Origin: Opitutales bacterium
Lineage (GTDB): Bacteria; Verrucomicrobiota; Verrucomicrobiia; Opitutales; UBA953
Assembly (NCBI GenBank): GCA_017531845.1
Contig: JAFXKI010000007.1
Location: 186,001-250,000, forward strand
Direction: 5' to 3'
DNA: 64,000 bases
The notes under the pieces were generated by a model. It had not been told where the DNA came from and ran no database searches. It saw nothing but the letters and a program-made list of their open reading frames with translations. Positions 16,597-25,937 of this stretch are shown piece after piece. The position numbers and the translations under genes are program-made. The number at the start of each line of letters is the position of its first letter. Position 1 is the first letter of the stretch.

Positions 16597-17754
16597 TCAA
16601 ATTAGCCCCGATGCCGTAAGCCGGGCGCCGGCGTCGACGGCGAGCACATCTTCAAGCGAAGACGGTTCTCGAAGCGGGAACGCGGCAAGCGTTTTTTCGA
16701 TGATTTCGGGAATTGCCAGATACGGCACGCGTTCCCGCAAAAACGCGTCGACGGCGATTTCGTTTGCCGCATTAAAAATTGCCGGAGCGATTCCGCCGGC
16801 GCGGGCGCATTCACGCGCGAGGCGGAGACATTTGTATTTTTCGTAGTTCGGAGCACGAAATTCCAGCGACAGCGTCTGCGAAAAATCCAGCGACGGCACA
16901 ACGCCCGCAAAACGATGCGGGTAGAAAATACAATTCTGAATCGGGAACGTCATCGACGGCGGCGCAAGATGCGCAAGCACCGAACCGTCCGTAAATTTCA
17001 CCATCGAGTGAATGATGCTTTGCGGATGAACGACGATATCGATTTTCTCCTGCGGCAACCCGAAAAGCCACGTTGCTTCAATAAGTTCCAAGCCTTTGTT
17101 TGCCATCGTGGAAGAATCAACGGTAACCTTCGGACCCATTGCCCAATTCGGATTCTTCAACGCATCTGCAGGGCGCGCGCGCGACATTTCCTCCAAGCTC
17201 GAATCGCGGAAAATCCCGCCGGATGCCGTGAGAATAATGCGGTCGAGGTGTCGTTGAGGCTCCGTGCCGATGCACTGAAAAATAGCGTTATGTTCGCTGT
17301 CCACCGGCAAAATTTTCACGCCGTATTCGCGCACGGCGTTCATCACGAAGCGCCCTGCAAGCACGAGAATTTCCTTGCTGGCGACGGCGACATCCTTGCG
17401 GGAACGGATTGCGGCAAGCGTCGGGCGCAAGCCCAGCGTGCCGACAACGGCGGTAACAACCAAGTTGGCTTCGGGAAGTTCCGCGAGTTCGCACAGACCG
17501 CTTTCCCCCGTATAAAACCGCGTTCCCGCAGGAAATGCCCCGGAGCTTTCCGCTTCTTTCGCGGCGCTCTCTTCAAAAATCGCTACGTTTTTTACACTAT
17601 ATTTTCGGGCAATCTCCGAGAGTTCGCGCCAACGGGAACGCGCGGCAATACCGACGAGTTGCGCCTTGTCGCGATGTCCGTCCAACACCTTCAGCGTATT
17701 TTCGCCGATTGATCCCGTCGCGCCCAGCAAAACTATTTTCCGCATCGTCGTCAT
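16597..17754 (-). CDS. dxr: 1-deoxy-D-xylulose 5-phosphate reductoisomerase
   Basis: Makes 2-C-methyl-D-erythritol 4-phosphate with NADPH, the committed step of the MEP isoprenoid pathway. The 385 residues begin with a Rossmann motif (LLGATGSIGENTLKVL). Cofactor- and substrate-binding segments follow: ASKEILVLAG, ILPVDSEHNAIFQC, ILTASGGIF and GPKVTVDSSTMANKGLE. The length is normal. Two ATG codons, at 17754 and 17745, are possible; the second gives MRKIVLLG. It is first in a leftward group with pheT and folK. Confidence 0.97.
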   Translation of the reverse strand: MTTMRKIVLLGATGSIGENTLKVLDGHRDKAQLVGIAARSRWRELSEIARKYSVKNVAIFEESAAKEAESSGAFPAGTRFYTGESGLCELAELPEANLVVTAVVGTLGLRPTLAAIRSRKDVAVASKEILVLAGRFVMNAVREYGVKILPVDSEHNAIFQCIGTEPQRHLDRIILTASGGIFRDSSLEEMSRARPADALKNPNWAMGPKVTVDSSTMANKGLELIEATWLFGLPQEKIDIVVHPQSIIHSMVKFTDGSVLAHLAPPSMTFPIQNCIFYPHRFAGVVPSLDFSQTLSLEFRAPNYEKYKCLRLARECARAGGIAPAIFNAANEIAVDAFLRERVPYLAIPEIIEKTLAAFPLREPSSLEDVLAVDAGARLTASGLI

Positions 17755-17880
17755 TTTTTTGAGAAAAGCAAAGATGTTTTTCTTTTTAACACGTTCCCGC
17801 GCGGCGTGCGAAGTTTTTTAAACGTTTTTTTTTCTCTCGCCGCGCTCGCGCGTTCTCGGTTTGATTTTGGTTTTTATACA

Positions 17881-18687
17881 ATGAAGAATTGTTGCTCAAA
17901 CGACATCGAAGAAGAGATCGACCTTTGGCAGGAAATGCATTGCCGGGCGGAACAAATGTTACAGGCGGAACCGCTGATTGCACACTTGTTCGTTGATTTT
18001 ATTTTGTCGAAAAACAGTTTTGCCGATGCGCTTGCCACGCGCCTCGCACACAAGCTTTCAAGCTCCCGAAAAGAATTTGACACTTTTTTTGCGCTTTCAA
18101 AAGAGGCGTTTACGGCAACTCCCTACATTCTGATACAGGCACAGAACGACATGCAGGCAACGGCGGATCGCGACCCGGCATGCGATTCCGTGCTCGCACC
18201 GTTTCTTTGGTTCAAAGGCTTTCTTGCGCTTTCCGCCTACCGTGTATCGCACCACTTCTGGAACGCCGGACGGCGGCATATCGCTCATTATTTGCAGAGC
18301 CACATTTCGGAAACGTTTTCGGTGGATATTCATCCGGCATCAAATATCGGTTGCGGAATTTTGCTCGACCATGCAACGGGCTTCGTTGTTGGTGAAACCG
18401 CCGTTGTCGAAAATAACGTTTCGATACTTCACGCCGTCACTCTCGGCGGAACGGGAAAAACGCGAGGCGACCGCCACCCGAAAGTGCGCTCGGGCGTGCT
18501 CATCGGAGCCGGAGCAAAAATTCTCGGCAATATTGAGGTCGGCACCTGCGCCAAAGTCGGTGCGGGCTCGGTCGTTTTGGACAACGTTCCCGCGCACACG
18601 ACGGTTGCCGGCGTTCCCGCCAAAATTGTCGGCATGGCGACGGAAGCGGAGCCGAGCCTCGGCATGAACCATCAATTATTCAGTTAA
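17881..18687 (+). CDS. cysE: Serine O-acetyltransferase
   Basis: Acetylates serine with acetyl-CoA to give O-acetylserine for cysteine synthesis. The 268 residues comprise an N-terminal helical domain (LWQEMHCRAEQM...) and a left-handed beta-helix of hexapeptide repeats (GILLDHATGFVVGETAVVEN, GVLIGAGAKILGNIEVG). The catalytic segments DIHPASNIG and LDHATG and the loop GGTGKTRGDRHPK are intact. ATG at 17881 gives the conserved start; upstream in-frame sequence is leader. The promoter must lie in the 126-bp gap shared with the divergent dxr. Confidence 0.95.
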   Translation: MKNCCSNDIEEEIDLWQEMHCRAEQMLQAEPLIAHLFVDFILSKNSFADALATRLAHKLSSSRKEFDTFFALSKEAFTATPYILIQAQNDMQATADRDPACDSVLAPFLWFKGFLALSAYRVSHHFWNAGRRHIAHYLQSHISETFSVDIHPASNIGCGILLDHATGFVVGETAVVENNVSILHAVTLGGTGKTRGDRHPKVRSGVLIGAGAKILGNIEVGTCAKVGAGSVVLDNVPAHTTVAGVPAKIVGMATEAEPSLGMNHQLFS

Positions 18688-18706
18688 ATAGTAAAAAAAC
18701 GCACAC

Positions 18707-19342
18707 ATGGCAGAACTCATCAACTGGTGCTTTGAGCACATTAATTACTGGACGGTTACGCTCTTTATGGCGATCGAAAGCTCGTTTATCCCGTTCCCGT
18801 CGGAAGCCGTCGTTCCGCCCGCCGCCTACAAGGCAGCCGCCGGAGAGATGAATATTTTTCTCGTCGTCATTTTCGCAACTGTCGGAGCGGACATCGGCGC
18901 TCTTTTCAACTACGTTCTCGCGCGCTGGCTCGGACGCCCGTTCGTTTATAAATTTGCCGATAGCCGCCTTGGGCATCTCTGCCTTGTCGACGAGGAAAAA
19001 ATCTGCCGCTCGGAAAGATTTTTTGAAAAATACGGCATCATCGCGACGCTTATCGGGCGCCTCGTTCCCGTGATTCGCCAGTTTATTTCGATTCCTGCCG
19101 GATTGGCGAAAATGCCGGTTTCGACCTTCCTGATTTACACCACCGTCGGGGCCGGAATTTGGAATATCATTCTCGCCGGAATCGGCTACTACCTGCATTC
19201 CTTTGTGCCGAAAGAACAACTCATGGACAAAGTTTACGAATACAGCCACGCGATCGGCTATTCGATTGCCGCCGCCGTTGCTCTCGGGCTCGCGTTCTTT
19301 GTTATCAAATCTTTTTTGAAGAAAAAATCCTCCGAGAATTAA
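18707..19342 (+). CDS. DedA family membrane protein
   Basis: A 211-residue inner-membrane protein with the family pattern. It has a re-entrant region around ESSFIPFPSEAVVPPA near residue 25, a later GRLVPVIRQFISIPAGLAKM segment, and about five hydrophobic helices. DedA proteins are proposed flippases for undecaprenyl phosphate or phospholipids and affect membrane integrity. Start ATG at 18707, 19 bp after the cysE stop. Cotranscription with cysE and the M48 protease is possible, but nothing links their functions. Confidence 0.92.
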   Translation: MAELINWCFEHINYWTVTLFMAIESSFIPFPSEAVVPPAAYKAAAGEMNIFLVVIFATVGADIGALFNYVLARWLGRPFVYKFADSRLGHLCLVDEEKICRSERFFEKYGIIATLIGRLVPVIRQFISIPAGLAKMPVSTFLIYTTVGAGIWNIILAGIGYYLHSFVPKEQLMDKVYEYSHAIGYSIAAAVALGLAFFVIKSFLKKKSSEN

Positions 19343-19391
19343 ACGCTCCGGAAAAAATCCGCAGAAAAAACACATTTTTAATTCCTTCTTT

Positions 19392-20663
19392 ATGAACAGC
19401 CTTCAAATCATTTTTTTGATTTTGCTCACAGCAAAAACCGCGGCATCGGTTTTTCTCGACTCGCTCAACCGCAAGGAAATCCTGCGCAACGCAGACTGCG
19501 TTCCCGAAGCATTTCGCGATTCCGTCGACGAACCCACGTATCGCAAATCCGTCGCCTATTCCCTGCGAAAAATTGATTTCGGCTACATCGAAACGTTTTT
19601 CAGTGCGGCCGTAACGCTCCTGCTCGTGATTGCGCTTTTGCCACCGCTCTACGATTTTGCGGGAACGCTTTTCGGGCTAAACGACGAACTTTCCGGCTGG
19701 GCGCGCATTTGGCGCGAAGGCGCAGTTCTCGTCTTCATTTCCTCGCTCATCGGGCTTCTTGATTTGCCGTTTGACTGGTATGAAAATTTCCGTATCGAAG
19801 CCCAATTCGGCTTCAACAAATCGACGCAGAAACTTTGGATTTCGGACAAAATCAAAGGGCTGATTCTCGGTTGCGTCATCGGGCTTCCGCTCCTTTGGGC
19901 AATTATCGCGTTCTACTACGCGTTCCCGCAAACCTGGTGGATTTGGGCGCAAGCATTTTTCATCGGCTTTCAATTGCTGATGCTCGTCATTTTCCCGAAA
20001 GTCATTCTGCCGCTTTTCAACAAACTTTCTCCGTTGCCGGAAGGTGAATTGCGCAACACGCTCAATGCACTTGCCGAACGCTGCGGCTTCATCGCCAAAA
20101 AAATCGAAATCATCGACGGCTCGAAGCGTTCCGGGCACTCCAATGCGTATTTCACCGGCTTCGGGAAATGGCGCCGTATCGTGCTTTTTGATACGCTCGT
20201 TGAACAACTTTCGCCGAAGGAAATCGAAGCCGTCCTCGCTCACGAAATCGGGCATTCCAAGCGCGGGCACATCACGAAGCGGCTCATCGTCTCTTCCGTC
20301 ATCGGGCTGGCGATGCTCGGATTCGTCGGGTGGCTTCTGGGGCAAAAGGAGTTTTTCACGGCGTTCGGCTTCGAATTTGTTCCCGGGCTCATGCTCGTTC
20401 CCGCGTTTTTACTGCTCTCGCAGATCGCTCCGCTCATCACCTTTTGGATTTCTCCGGTTTCTGCTCATTTCTCGCGCAAGCACGAATACGAGGCCGACGA
20501 TTTTGCAAAAAAAGCAACGGGAACGCCGGAGACGCTCATTTCCGCTCTGCACAAGTTGCATGAAAAAAATCTCAGCAACCTGACACCGCACCCGCTCTAC
20601 AGTGCATTTTTCTACTCGCACCCGACGCTTGCCGAGCGCGAAAAAGCGCTGAGGAAGTCCTGA
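19392..20663 (+). CDS. M48 family membrane metallopeptidase (Ste24-like)
   Basis: A 423-residue integral-membrane zinc protease. The zinc motif is HEIGH at residues 284-288 with a third ligand in KHEYEADDFA near 365. Hydrophobic helices lie at the N-terminus, around residues 65-85 and 155-205, and after the zinc motif. The size and layout match CAAX prenyl protease 1/Ste24-type enzymes rather than the shorter HtpX. In bacteria these are thought to act in membrane protein quality control. It lies 49 bp after the DedA gene. Confidence 0.93.
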   Translation: MNSLQIIFLILLTAKTAASVFLDSLNRKEILRNADCVPEAFRDSVDEPTYRKSVAYSLRKIDFGYIETFFSAAVTLLLVIALLPPLYDFAGTLFGLNDELSGWARIWREGAVLVFISSLIGLLDLPFDWYENFRIEAQFGFNKSTQKLWISDKIKGLILGCVIGLPLLWAIIAFYYAFPQTWWIWAQAFFIGFQLLMLVIFPKVILPLFNKLSPLPEGELRNTLNALAERCGFIAKKIEIIDGSKRSGHSNAYFTGFGKWRRIVLFDTLVEQLSPKEIEAVLAHEIGHSKRGHITKRLIVSSVIGLAMLGFVGWLLGQKEFFTAFGFEFVPGLMLVPAFLLLSQIAPLITFWISPVSAHFSRKHEYEADDFAKKATGTPETLISALHKLHEKNLSNLTPHPLYSAFFYSHPTLAEREKALRKS

Positions 20664-20701
20664 CGAGCACTCCGCACAACGCGACGCGTTCCCGCCGTTC
20701 T

Positions 20702-21439
20702 CTACAGCGCGAAGCTTTCCGGTGCAATGAGAACAACAAATTCACCCTTTAGGTTTTTTCCCGTAAGTTTCGGCAAAACCTCGGCAATCGTTCCCGTCAG
20801 CACCGTTTCGTGAAGTTTCGTCAATTCACGGGCAAAACAAACCACGCGCCGTTCGCCGAGCACCTCCGCAATTTCCTCCGCAAATGCTCGAATACGATGG
20901 CAGGATTCGTAAACCGCCAGTGTTATTTTTGACCCTCGGTTTTCCTCGAGAAAACGCCGCCGCGCAGCTGTTTTCGGAGCCAGAAATCCGTGATACGCAA
21001 AGGCGTTTGTCGGCAAGCCGCTCACGGAAAGAGCCGCCACTAACGCGCAGGGCCCGGGAACGCTTTCCACCGCAAGCCCTTGCCGGCGACATTCGCGCAC
21101 GACGCGAAAACCGGGATCCGAAAGTGTGGGTGTGCCCGCATCACAAACCAGCGCGACGTGCGCGCCCGACGCTATTTTTGATGCAATTCCGGCAGCGGAA
21201 GCCTGCTCGTTGTGTTCGTGATAAGCAAGCAACGGGCGGGAAATTTCGAATTTCCGGAGTAAATTCCCCGTCGTGCGCGTGTCTTCGCAGGCGATAAAAT
21301 CGGCGGAGGAAAGTGTTTCTTTCGCTCGAGGAGAAAGATCCTCAAGATTTCCGATCGGAGTCGCAACCACGCTCAAGCGAGCTTTTTGCGGGAACGTGCT
21401 TTCCCCGTCTGTGCATTCTGCTGAAAAATCGTTTTCCAT
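20702..21439 (-). CDS. rsmI: 16S rRNA (cytidine1402-2'-O)-methyltransferase
   Basis: Methylates C1402 of 16S rRNA, tuning decoding at the P site. The 245 residues show the tetrapyrrole-methylase fold of this family: VVATPIGNLEDLSPRAKETL, IACEDTRTTGNLL, SDAGTP-like LVCDAGTPTLSDPGF, and VPGPCALVAALSVSGLP. ATG at 21439 is preferred to an upstream TTG that would overlap the next gene's stop. It sits 14 bp downstream of the phosphoesterase gene on the same strand. Confidence 0.95.
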   Translation of the reverse strand: MENDFSAECTDGESTFPQKARLSVVATPIGNLEDLSPRAKETLSSADFIACEDTRTTGNLLRKFEISRPLLAYHEHNEQASAAGIASKIASGAHVALVCDAGTPTLSDPGFRVVRECRRQGLAVESVPGPCALVAALSVSGLPTNAFAYHGFLAPKTAARRRFLEENRGSKITLAVYESCHRIRAFAEEIAEVLGERRVVCFARELTKLHETVLTGTIAEVLPKLTGKNLKGEFVVLIAPESFAL

Positions 21440-21453
21440 GAAAAAAATTATGC

Positions 21454-22602
21454 TCAAAAAATATCAATCACAATAAGCTCCGAACGGCTTCCGATACGAT
21501 ACGGAATGTGCCAAAGTCCCAGCCCGGACGTCACGTAACCATGCGTTCCCGCCTCTTTCCAGTGCCCGTAAACATACGGATTAAACAAACCGACAAGCCA
21601 TGTCGCCGGCCAAAGTTGCCCGTTATGCGTGTGTCCGCTAAAAACAAAATCCGCGCCCGCCTTTACGGCTTCGCCCGCGCCTTTGGGCTGATGATCAAAT
21701 ACGAAAAGATACGCATCCTCCATTGCCTCTTTCGGCAGGCTCTCAAGCAAATCCGCCAGCGGTATGCGGGAACGGTTGCTCGCATCGTCGCGCCCGACAA
21801 ATACGATTTTCATGCCCATGCCGTCATTTAAAAGCACCGCATCATCAACAAACAGGCGAATACCCGCACGGCGAAAAAACGCTTTTTGTTTTTCGATATC
21901 GCCGAAGTATTCGTGATTTCCGAAATTTGCAAAAATGCCGAGGGGTGCGTCTATTTTTTTCAATACTTCGTCTAAATTTTCCGCTTCCACCGGCTCGATG
22001 CGTCCGTCGATTAAATCTCCGGCAATCACGATCAAATCGGGGCTCTGAGCATTAATGAGGCGCACAAACCGCTCTGCGCGTTCCCGCCCGATTCGCGTGC
22101 CTAAATGCCAATCCGCCGATGCTACGATACGCAATCTCGGCTCCGCTTTTCTCGCTTCCTCTGCCGAAACTTCATAAACGTCCCCGGCTTCCGGGTTCCA
22201 CACCCAATACCGCACCTCCGGATTTTCAAATTTCCAAAATCCGTAAATGCAAACTGCCGCAATCAGTGCTGTACCCGTACCCGCAAAAGCGTATTTGAAA
22301 CGGCGAATCGCCGGGAAAAACTTAAACGCGAGCGTTCCCGCCGCCGCCCAAAACGCAAGATAAACCATCGGCACGAGTGCCCACGCAAGAAATTCCCAGG
22401 CAAACGCAAAGAGCGGATTTTCGTATGCACGAAGTAAAAAACCCGCAAACGAAAGCGCAAAAATACCGAGTGCCGCCAGAGCCGTTCCCGCCGCCGCAAT
22501 CTGCATTTTTTTGTCCGGAGCAAAAAATTTCCACACCGCCCAAGCAAGAAAAAGATTAAGCCCAAGTATCGAGCCCGGCAAAGCTAAGAAAAAAATCCAC
22601 AT
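21454..22602 (-). CDS. Membrane-anchored metallophosphoesterase
   Basis: The 382-residue protein has four or so hydrophobic helices in residues 1-125. A calcineurin-like phosphoesterase domain follows with the metal-binding blocks ASADWHLG, VIAGDLIDGR, NFGNHEYFG and FSGHTHNGQ. This layout matches YkuE/YaeI-type proteins, some of which hydrolyse UDP-diacylglucosamine or other lipids; the substrate here cannot be told. ATG at 22602 begins with a membrane helix and is preferred over longer starts. It is probably cotranscribed with rsmI. Confidence 0.9.
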   Translation of the reverse strand: MWIFFLALPGSILGLNLFLAWAVWKFFAPDKKMQIAAAGTALAALGIFALSFAGFLLRAYENPLFAFAWEFLAWALVPMVYLAFWAAAGTLAFKFFPAIRRFKYAFAGTGTALIAAVCIYGFWKFENPEVRYWVWNPEAGDVYEVSAEEARKAEPRLRIVASADWHLGTRIGRERAERFVRLINAQSPDLIVIAGDLIDGRIEPVEAENLDEVLKKIDAPLGIFANFGNHEYFGDIEKQKAFFRRAGIRLFVDDAVLLNDGMGMKIVFVGRDDASNRSRIPLADLLESLPKEAMEDAYLFVFDHQPKGAGEAVKAGADFVFSGHTHNGQLWPATWLVGLFNPYVYGHWKEAGTHGYVTSGLGLWHIPYRIGSRSELIVIDIF

Positions 22603-22809
22603 TGTGTAAGATTCTACCGAGGAAAACTTTTTTGAGAAACAGAATTTTCCGCCCACCCGAAATTTCCGGGGAAAGGACCGCGAATTCAAAGTTTTTAAGC
22701 ATCTCTAAAGCAAGCGCAGCACCGGCAAAGTTTTTTCTAAAAAAACGCTCACGCGTTCCCGCCGAGAAACTGTTCGCTAAAATTCGGGAAATATACGAAA
22801 ATCTCCCGC

Positions 22810-23964
22810 ATGAAACAAATTCGCCTCAAACTTGCTGCGCGCCCGGCACGCGTTATTTTCGGCCATCCATGGGTTTTTTCCGGAGAAATCGAAACACCGC
22901 CGCGCATTGCCGACGGGGACGCCGCCGAACTTCTCGATACGCGCGGACGCTCGCTCGGATGCGGCATTTGGAATGCGAAATCTCAAATCGTATGGCGAAA
23001 ATTTTCGTCGACACTTTGCAACTGGAACGAAGAATTTATTGCTGCAGCTTTGGAGAAAGCCGTCGCCAAACGCGTTCCCGGACCCGCATCGCGCCGCATC
23101 GTTTGGTCGGAGGCAGATTCGCTCCCGGGACTTGTCGTCGATCGCTTCGAAAATTCACTCGTCGTTCAGGCTCTCACGGCGGGAACGGACAAAATGCTGC
23201 CCTTCATTGCGGATTGGCTCGACGAAAATCTTTCTCCGGAGGAAATCATCTTTCGCAATGATGCGCCGTCACGCCGCTTTGAAGGCTTGGAAAATTCCAT
23301 TTCGTTTTATAAAAACCGCCCGCACAAACCGCGTTGGTTCGAAATTGACGGCGTGCGCTATTTCCTCGATTTGGCAAACGGACAAAAAACCGGATTTTAC
23401 CTCGACCAACGCGAACAGCACGCAAACGTTGCCAAATACGCAAGGGGGAAAACCGTGCTCGACGCCTGCTGCAACCAAGGAGGATTTTCCTTCCAATGCG
23501 CCAAAGCGGGCGCAACGGGAACGCTCGGAATCGACATTTCCGAATTCGCCGTCGAAACCTGCCGACGCAACGCGACCGAAAACGGTTTTGAAAATTGCAC
23601 CTTCGAAACAGCAAATCTTTTCGACTGGTTCGGTGCCAATCGGGAACGCAAATTCGACGTAATCGTCCTCGACCCGCCGCCGTTCGCGCGCTCAAAAAGC
23701 GCCCTCGAAGGAGCCCTTCGCGGTTACAAGGAACTGAATTTGCGCGCTCTTAAAATGCTCAATCCCGGCGGCATTCTCGCCACATATTCCTGCTCCCAGC
23801 GCGTCGGGCTCGAAAAATACCTCGACGTTGTCTCCCGCGCCGCGCACGACGCCAAGCGTAACGTCTCCCTGCTCGAAATTACCGGGCAGCCCGAAGACCA
23901 TCCCTGCCTGCTCAATTTCCCGGAAAGCCATTACTTGAAAGGGCTTATTTTGCGAGCCGAATAA
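22810..23964 (+). CDS. Class I SAM-dependent rRNA methyltransferase, RlmI-like
   Basis: This 384-residue protein has an N-terminal PUA RNA-binding domain (residues 1-80, FGHPWVFSGEI). A central RlmI-type region (RIVWSEADSLPGLVVDRF, TGFYLDQREQ) is followed by a Rossmann methyltransferase with VLDACCNQGGFSF for SAM binding and VLDPPPFARSK as the catalytic block. E. coli RlmI makes m5C1962 of 23S rRNA, and this is a likely orthologue. The cysteine in TYSCSQRVG resembles the m5C catalytic region. Start ATG at 22810. Confidence 0.9.
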   Translation: MKQIRLKLAARPARVIFGHPWVFSGEIETPPRIADGDAAELLDTRGRSLGCGIWNAKSQIVWRKFSSTLCNWNEEFIAAALEKAVAKRVPGPASRRIVWSEADSLPGLVVDRFENSLVVQALTAGTDKMLPFIADWLDENLSPEEIIFRNDAPSRRFEGLENSISFYKNRPHKPRWFEIDGVRYFLDLANGQKTGFYLDQREQHANVAKYARGKTVLDACCNQGGFSFQCAKAGATGTLGIDISEFAVETCRRNATENGFENCTFETANLFDWFGANRERKFDVIVLDPPPFARSKSALEGALRGYKELNLRALKMLNPGGILATYSCSQRVGLEKYLDVVSRAAHDAKRNVSLLEITGQPEDHPCLLNFPESHYLKGLILRAE

Positions 23965-24007
23965 AATTTCGCTTTTTTTTCAAAAAACAGCATCTAAGGG
24001 GTCGCCA

Positions 24008-24026
24008 AAACGTAATTTTTACGTTT
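24008..24026. promoter_or_regulatory. Perfect inverted repeat directly upstream of dgkA
   Basis: AAACGTAA (24008-24015) and TTACGTTT (24019-24026) flank a 3-bp centre and end 4 bp before the dgkA ATG. It may be an operator or a start-region hairpin controlling translation. No regulator is identified. Confidence 0.35.
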
Positions 24027-24030
24027 CAAT

Positions 24031-24489
24031 ATGTGGAAAATGTCGAAAAACGAAAAGCACTTTGCGGAAAAACAAAAATCCAAAGGCGGGATCGCCCGAA
24101 TTTGGCGTGCATTTCGCTACACTTGTGCCGGGTTCGCTGCGGCATTCTGCGGAGAACAGGCATTCCGGCAGGAAATTTTCGTTTTCGTTCCCGCAAGCGC
24201 ATTCGTTTTAATTTCGCCGATTGATTGGATTTTCAAAGCGGCGTTGCTGTTCCCGCTCGCACTCATTCTCGCCGTTGAGTTGGTTAATTCTGCCATCGAA
24301 GCCGTCGTTGACGACATTTCCACGGATTATCGCGAACTCGCCAAACGCGCAAAGGATTTCGGCTCCGCCGCTGTCTTTTGCACCATCGTTTCCGCCGTTA
24401 TCATCTGGGTAGCCGTGATTTCGCACTGCTTCGCAATCGGACAATTCGATGCATGGTTTCCTTACGGAGTCGCAATTGCCGCCAAATAG
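24031..24489 (+). CDS. dgkA: Diacylglycerol kinase
   Basis: Phosphorylates diacylglycerol or undecaprenol at the inner membrane. The 152-residue protein has the conserved active-site segment AVELVNSAIEAVVD. An upstream WRAFRYTCAGFAAAFCGEQAFRQE and three membrane helices match the small trimeric DgkA family. It is somewhat longer than the roughly 120-residue E. coli enzyme, through N- and C-terminal extensions. A second ATG at 24040 is possible. The stop is 2 bp before the next start, so it is translationally coupled to the FAD enzyme. Confidence 0.93.
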   Translation: MWKMSKNEKHFAEKQKSKGGIARIWRAFRYTCAGFAAAFCGEQAFRQEIFVFVPASAFVLISPIDWIFKAALLFPLALILAVELVNSAIEAVVDDISTDYRELAKRAKDFGSAAVFCTIVSAVIIWVAVISHCFAIGQFDAWFPYGVAIAAK

Positions 24490-24491
24490 TC

Positions 24492-25931
24492 ATGCCGGCA
24501 AATACAGCGAAGGAAATTAGAGCGGATGTGCTCATCATCGGCGCCGGCATGAGCGGGCTCGCCGCCGGAATCCGCCTCGCTCATTTCGGGAAAAAGGTCC
24601 TGCTCGTCGATCGCCACTATTCCGTCGGCGGGCTCAACGGGTTCTATACCATCGACGGGCGCGGCTACGATGTCGGGCTTCACGCGATGACCAATTACGT
24701 TCCCGCCGGCACAAAAAATGCACCGCTGACCAAGCTTTTGCGACAGCTCCGAATCCGCTATGACGAGCTCGACCTCTGCCCTCAGCGCGAATCCGCAATT
24801 CATGCCTTCGGAAATAAGCTTCGCTTTTCCAACGATTTTTCCCTTTTGGAAAGCGAAATCGCCCGGGCGTTCCCGCAGGAGATTGACGGTTTTCGTAAGC
24901 TCGACGAATTTCTTAAAAACTTTGACGAAACCGCGCTCGATGCCAAAGACGGCTCTGCGCGCGCCTGCGTCGGCAACTTTTTGCGTTCCCGCGAGCTCAC
25001 CGACTCGCTCTTCATCCCGCTGTCCTTCTACGGAAGCTCCCTGCCCGACGACATGGCACTCCCGCAATTCGCCATCATGTGGCGAAGCATTTTCCGAGAA
25101 GGTTTCGCCCGTCCGCACATCGGCGTGCGACAAATTTTGCGCCTACTGAATAAAAAATTCTCCGAGGCAGGCGGCATTCGAAAATTGCGTTGCGGAGTCA
25201 AAAAAATTTATGTTGAAAACGCCCGCGCCGTTGCCGCCGAGCTTGACGACGGCTCCCGCGTTTACGCCGATAAAATTCTTTCCTCCGCCGGATCTACGGA
25301 AACCATGCGGCTCTGCTCGCACGTTCCCGCCGATTTCGGGGCGGAAAATATCGGTCAACTCGGATTCTGCGAAACCATTTCCGTGCTCGATGCCTCTCCC
25401 GAAAAAGATTTCGGTTGGAACGAAACTATCATCTTTTTTAACGACGCAGAAAAATTTAACTATCGCACGCCGCCCGGCTTGATCGATCCCCGCTCCGGTG
25501 TAATTTGTATCCCGAATAATTATACATGGCGCGATCCCGCGCGAGCGCCACGAGAAGGATGCCTGCGCGTAACCTGCCTCGCCAATTACACACAGTGGAA
25601 GGACCTTCGGAAACACGGAGAAGAGGCCTACGCACAAGCAAAAGCCCTTGCTTACGAAAAACTGCTCGATGTCGCGCTGACGCACCTCGCGCCCGTATCC
25701 GAAGAAAAAATACGCGCCAAACTCCTCGCAAAAGATATGTTCACTCCACTTACCGTGGAGCGTTTTTCCGGCAAACTCGGCGGAGCCATTTACGGAGCCA
25801 CACGTAAAAACCGGACGGGAACGACGGATGTCGAAAACCTTTTTCTCTGCGGCACCGACCAGGGTTTTCTTGGAATCACGGGCGCAATGCTCTCCGGAAT
25901 TTCAATGGCAAACCTTCACGGACTAAGTTGA
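24492..25931 (+). CDS. FAD-dependent oxidoreductase of the phytoene desaturase/isomerase type
   Basis: This 479-residue protein begins with a dinucleotide-binding fold (VLIIGAGMSGLAAGIRLAHF) and ends with NLFLCGTDQGFLGITGAMLS, the FAD-binding C-terminal block of CrtI/CrtISO-like enzymes. No other carotenoid gene is nearby. Many members of this superfamily act on other lipids or are uncharacterised, so the substrate is unknown. ATG at 24492 follows the dgkA stop by 2 bp. The methyltransferase starts 6 bp after its end, so the three genes form one operon. Confidence 0.85.
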   Translation: MPANTAKEIRADVLIIGAGMSGLAAGIRLAHFGKKVLLVDRHYSVGGLNGFYTIDGRGYDVGLHAMTNYVPAGTKNAPLTKLLRQLRIRYDELDLCPQRESAIHAFGNKLRFSNDFSLLESEIARAFPQEIDGFRKLDEFLKNFDETALDAKDGSARACVGNFLRSRELTDSLFIPLSFYGSSLPDDMALPQFAIMWRSIFREGFARPHIGVRQILRLLNKKFSEAGGIRKLRCGVKKIYVENARAVAAELDDGSRVYADKILSSAGSTETMRLCSHVPADFGAENIGQLGFCETISVLDASPEKDFGWNETIIFFNDAEKFNYRTPPGLIDPRSGVICIPNNYTWRDPARAPREGCLRVTCLANYTQWKDLRKHGEEAYAQAKALAYEKLLDVALTHLAPVSEEKIRAKLLAKDMFTPLTVERFSGKLGGAIYGATRKNRTGTTDVENLFLCGTDQGFLGITGAMLSGISMANLHGLS

Positions 25932-25937
25932 ACGCGC

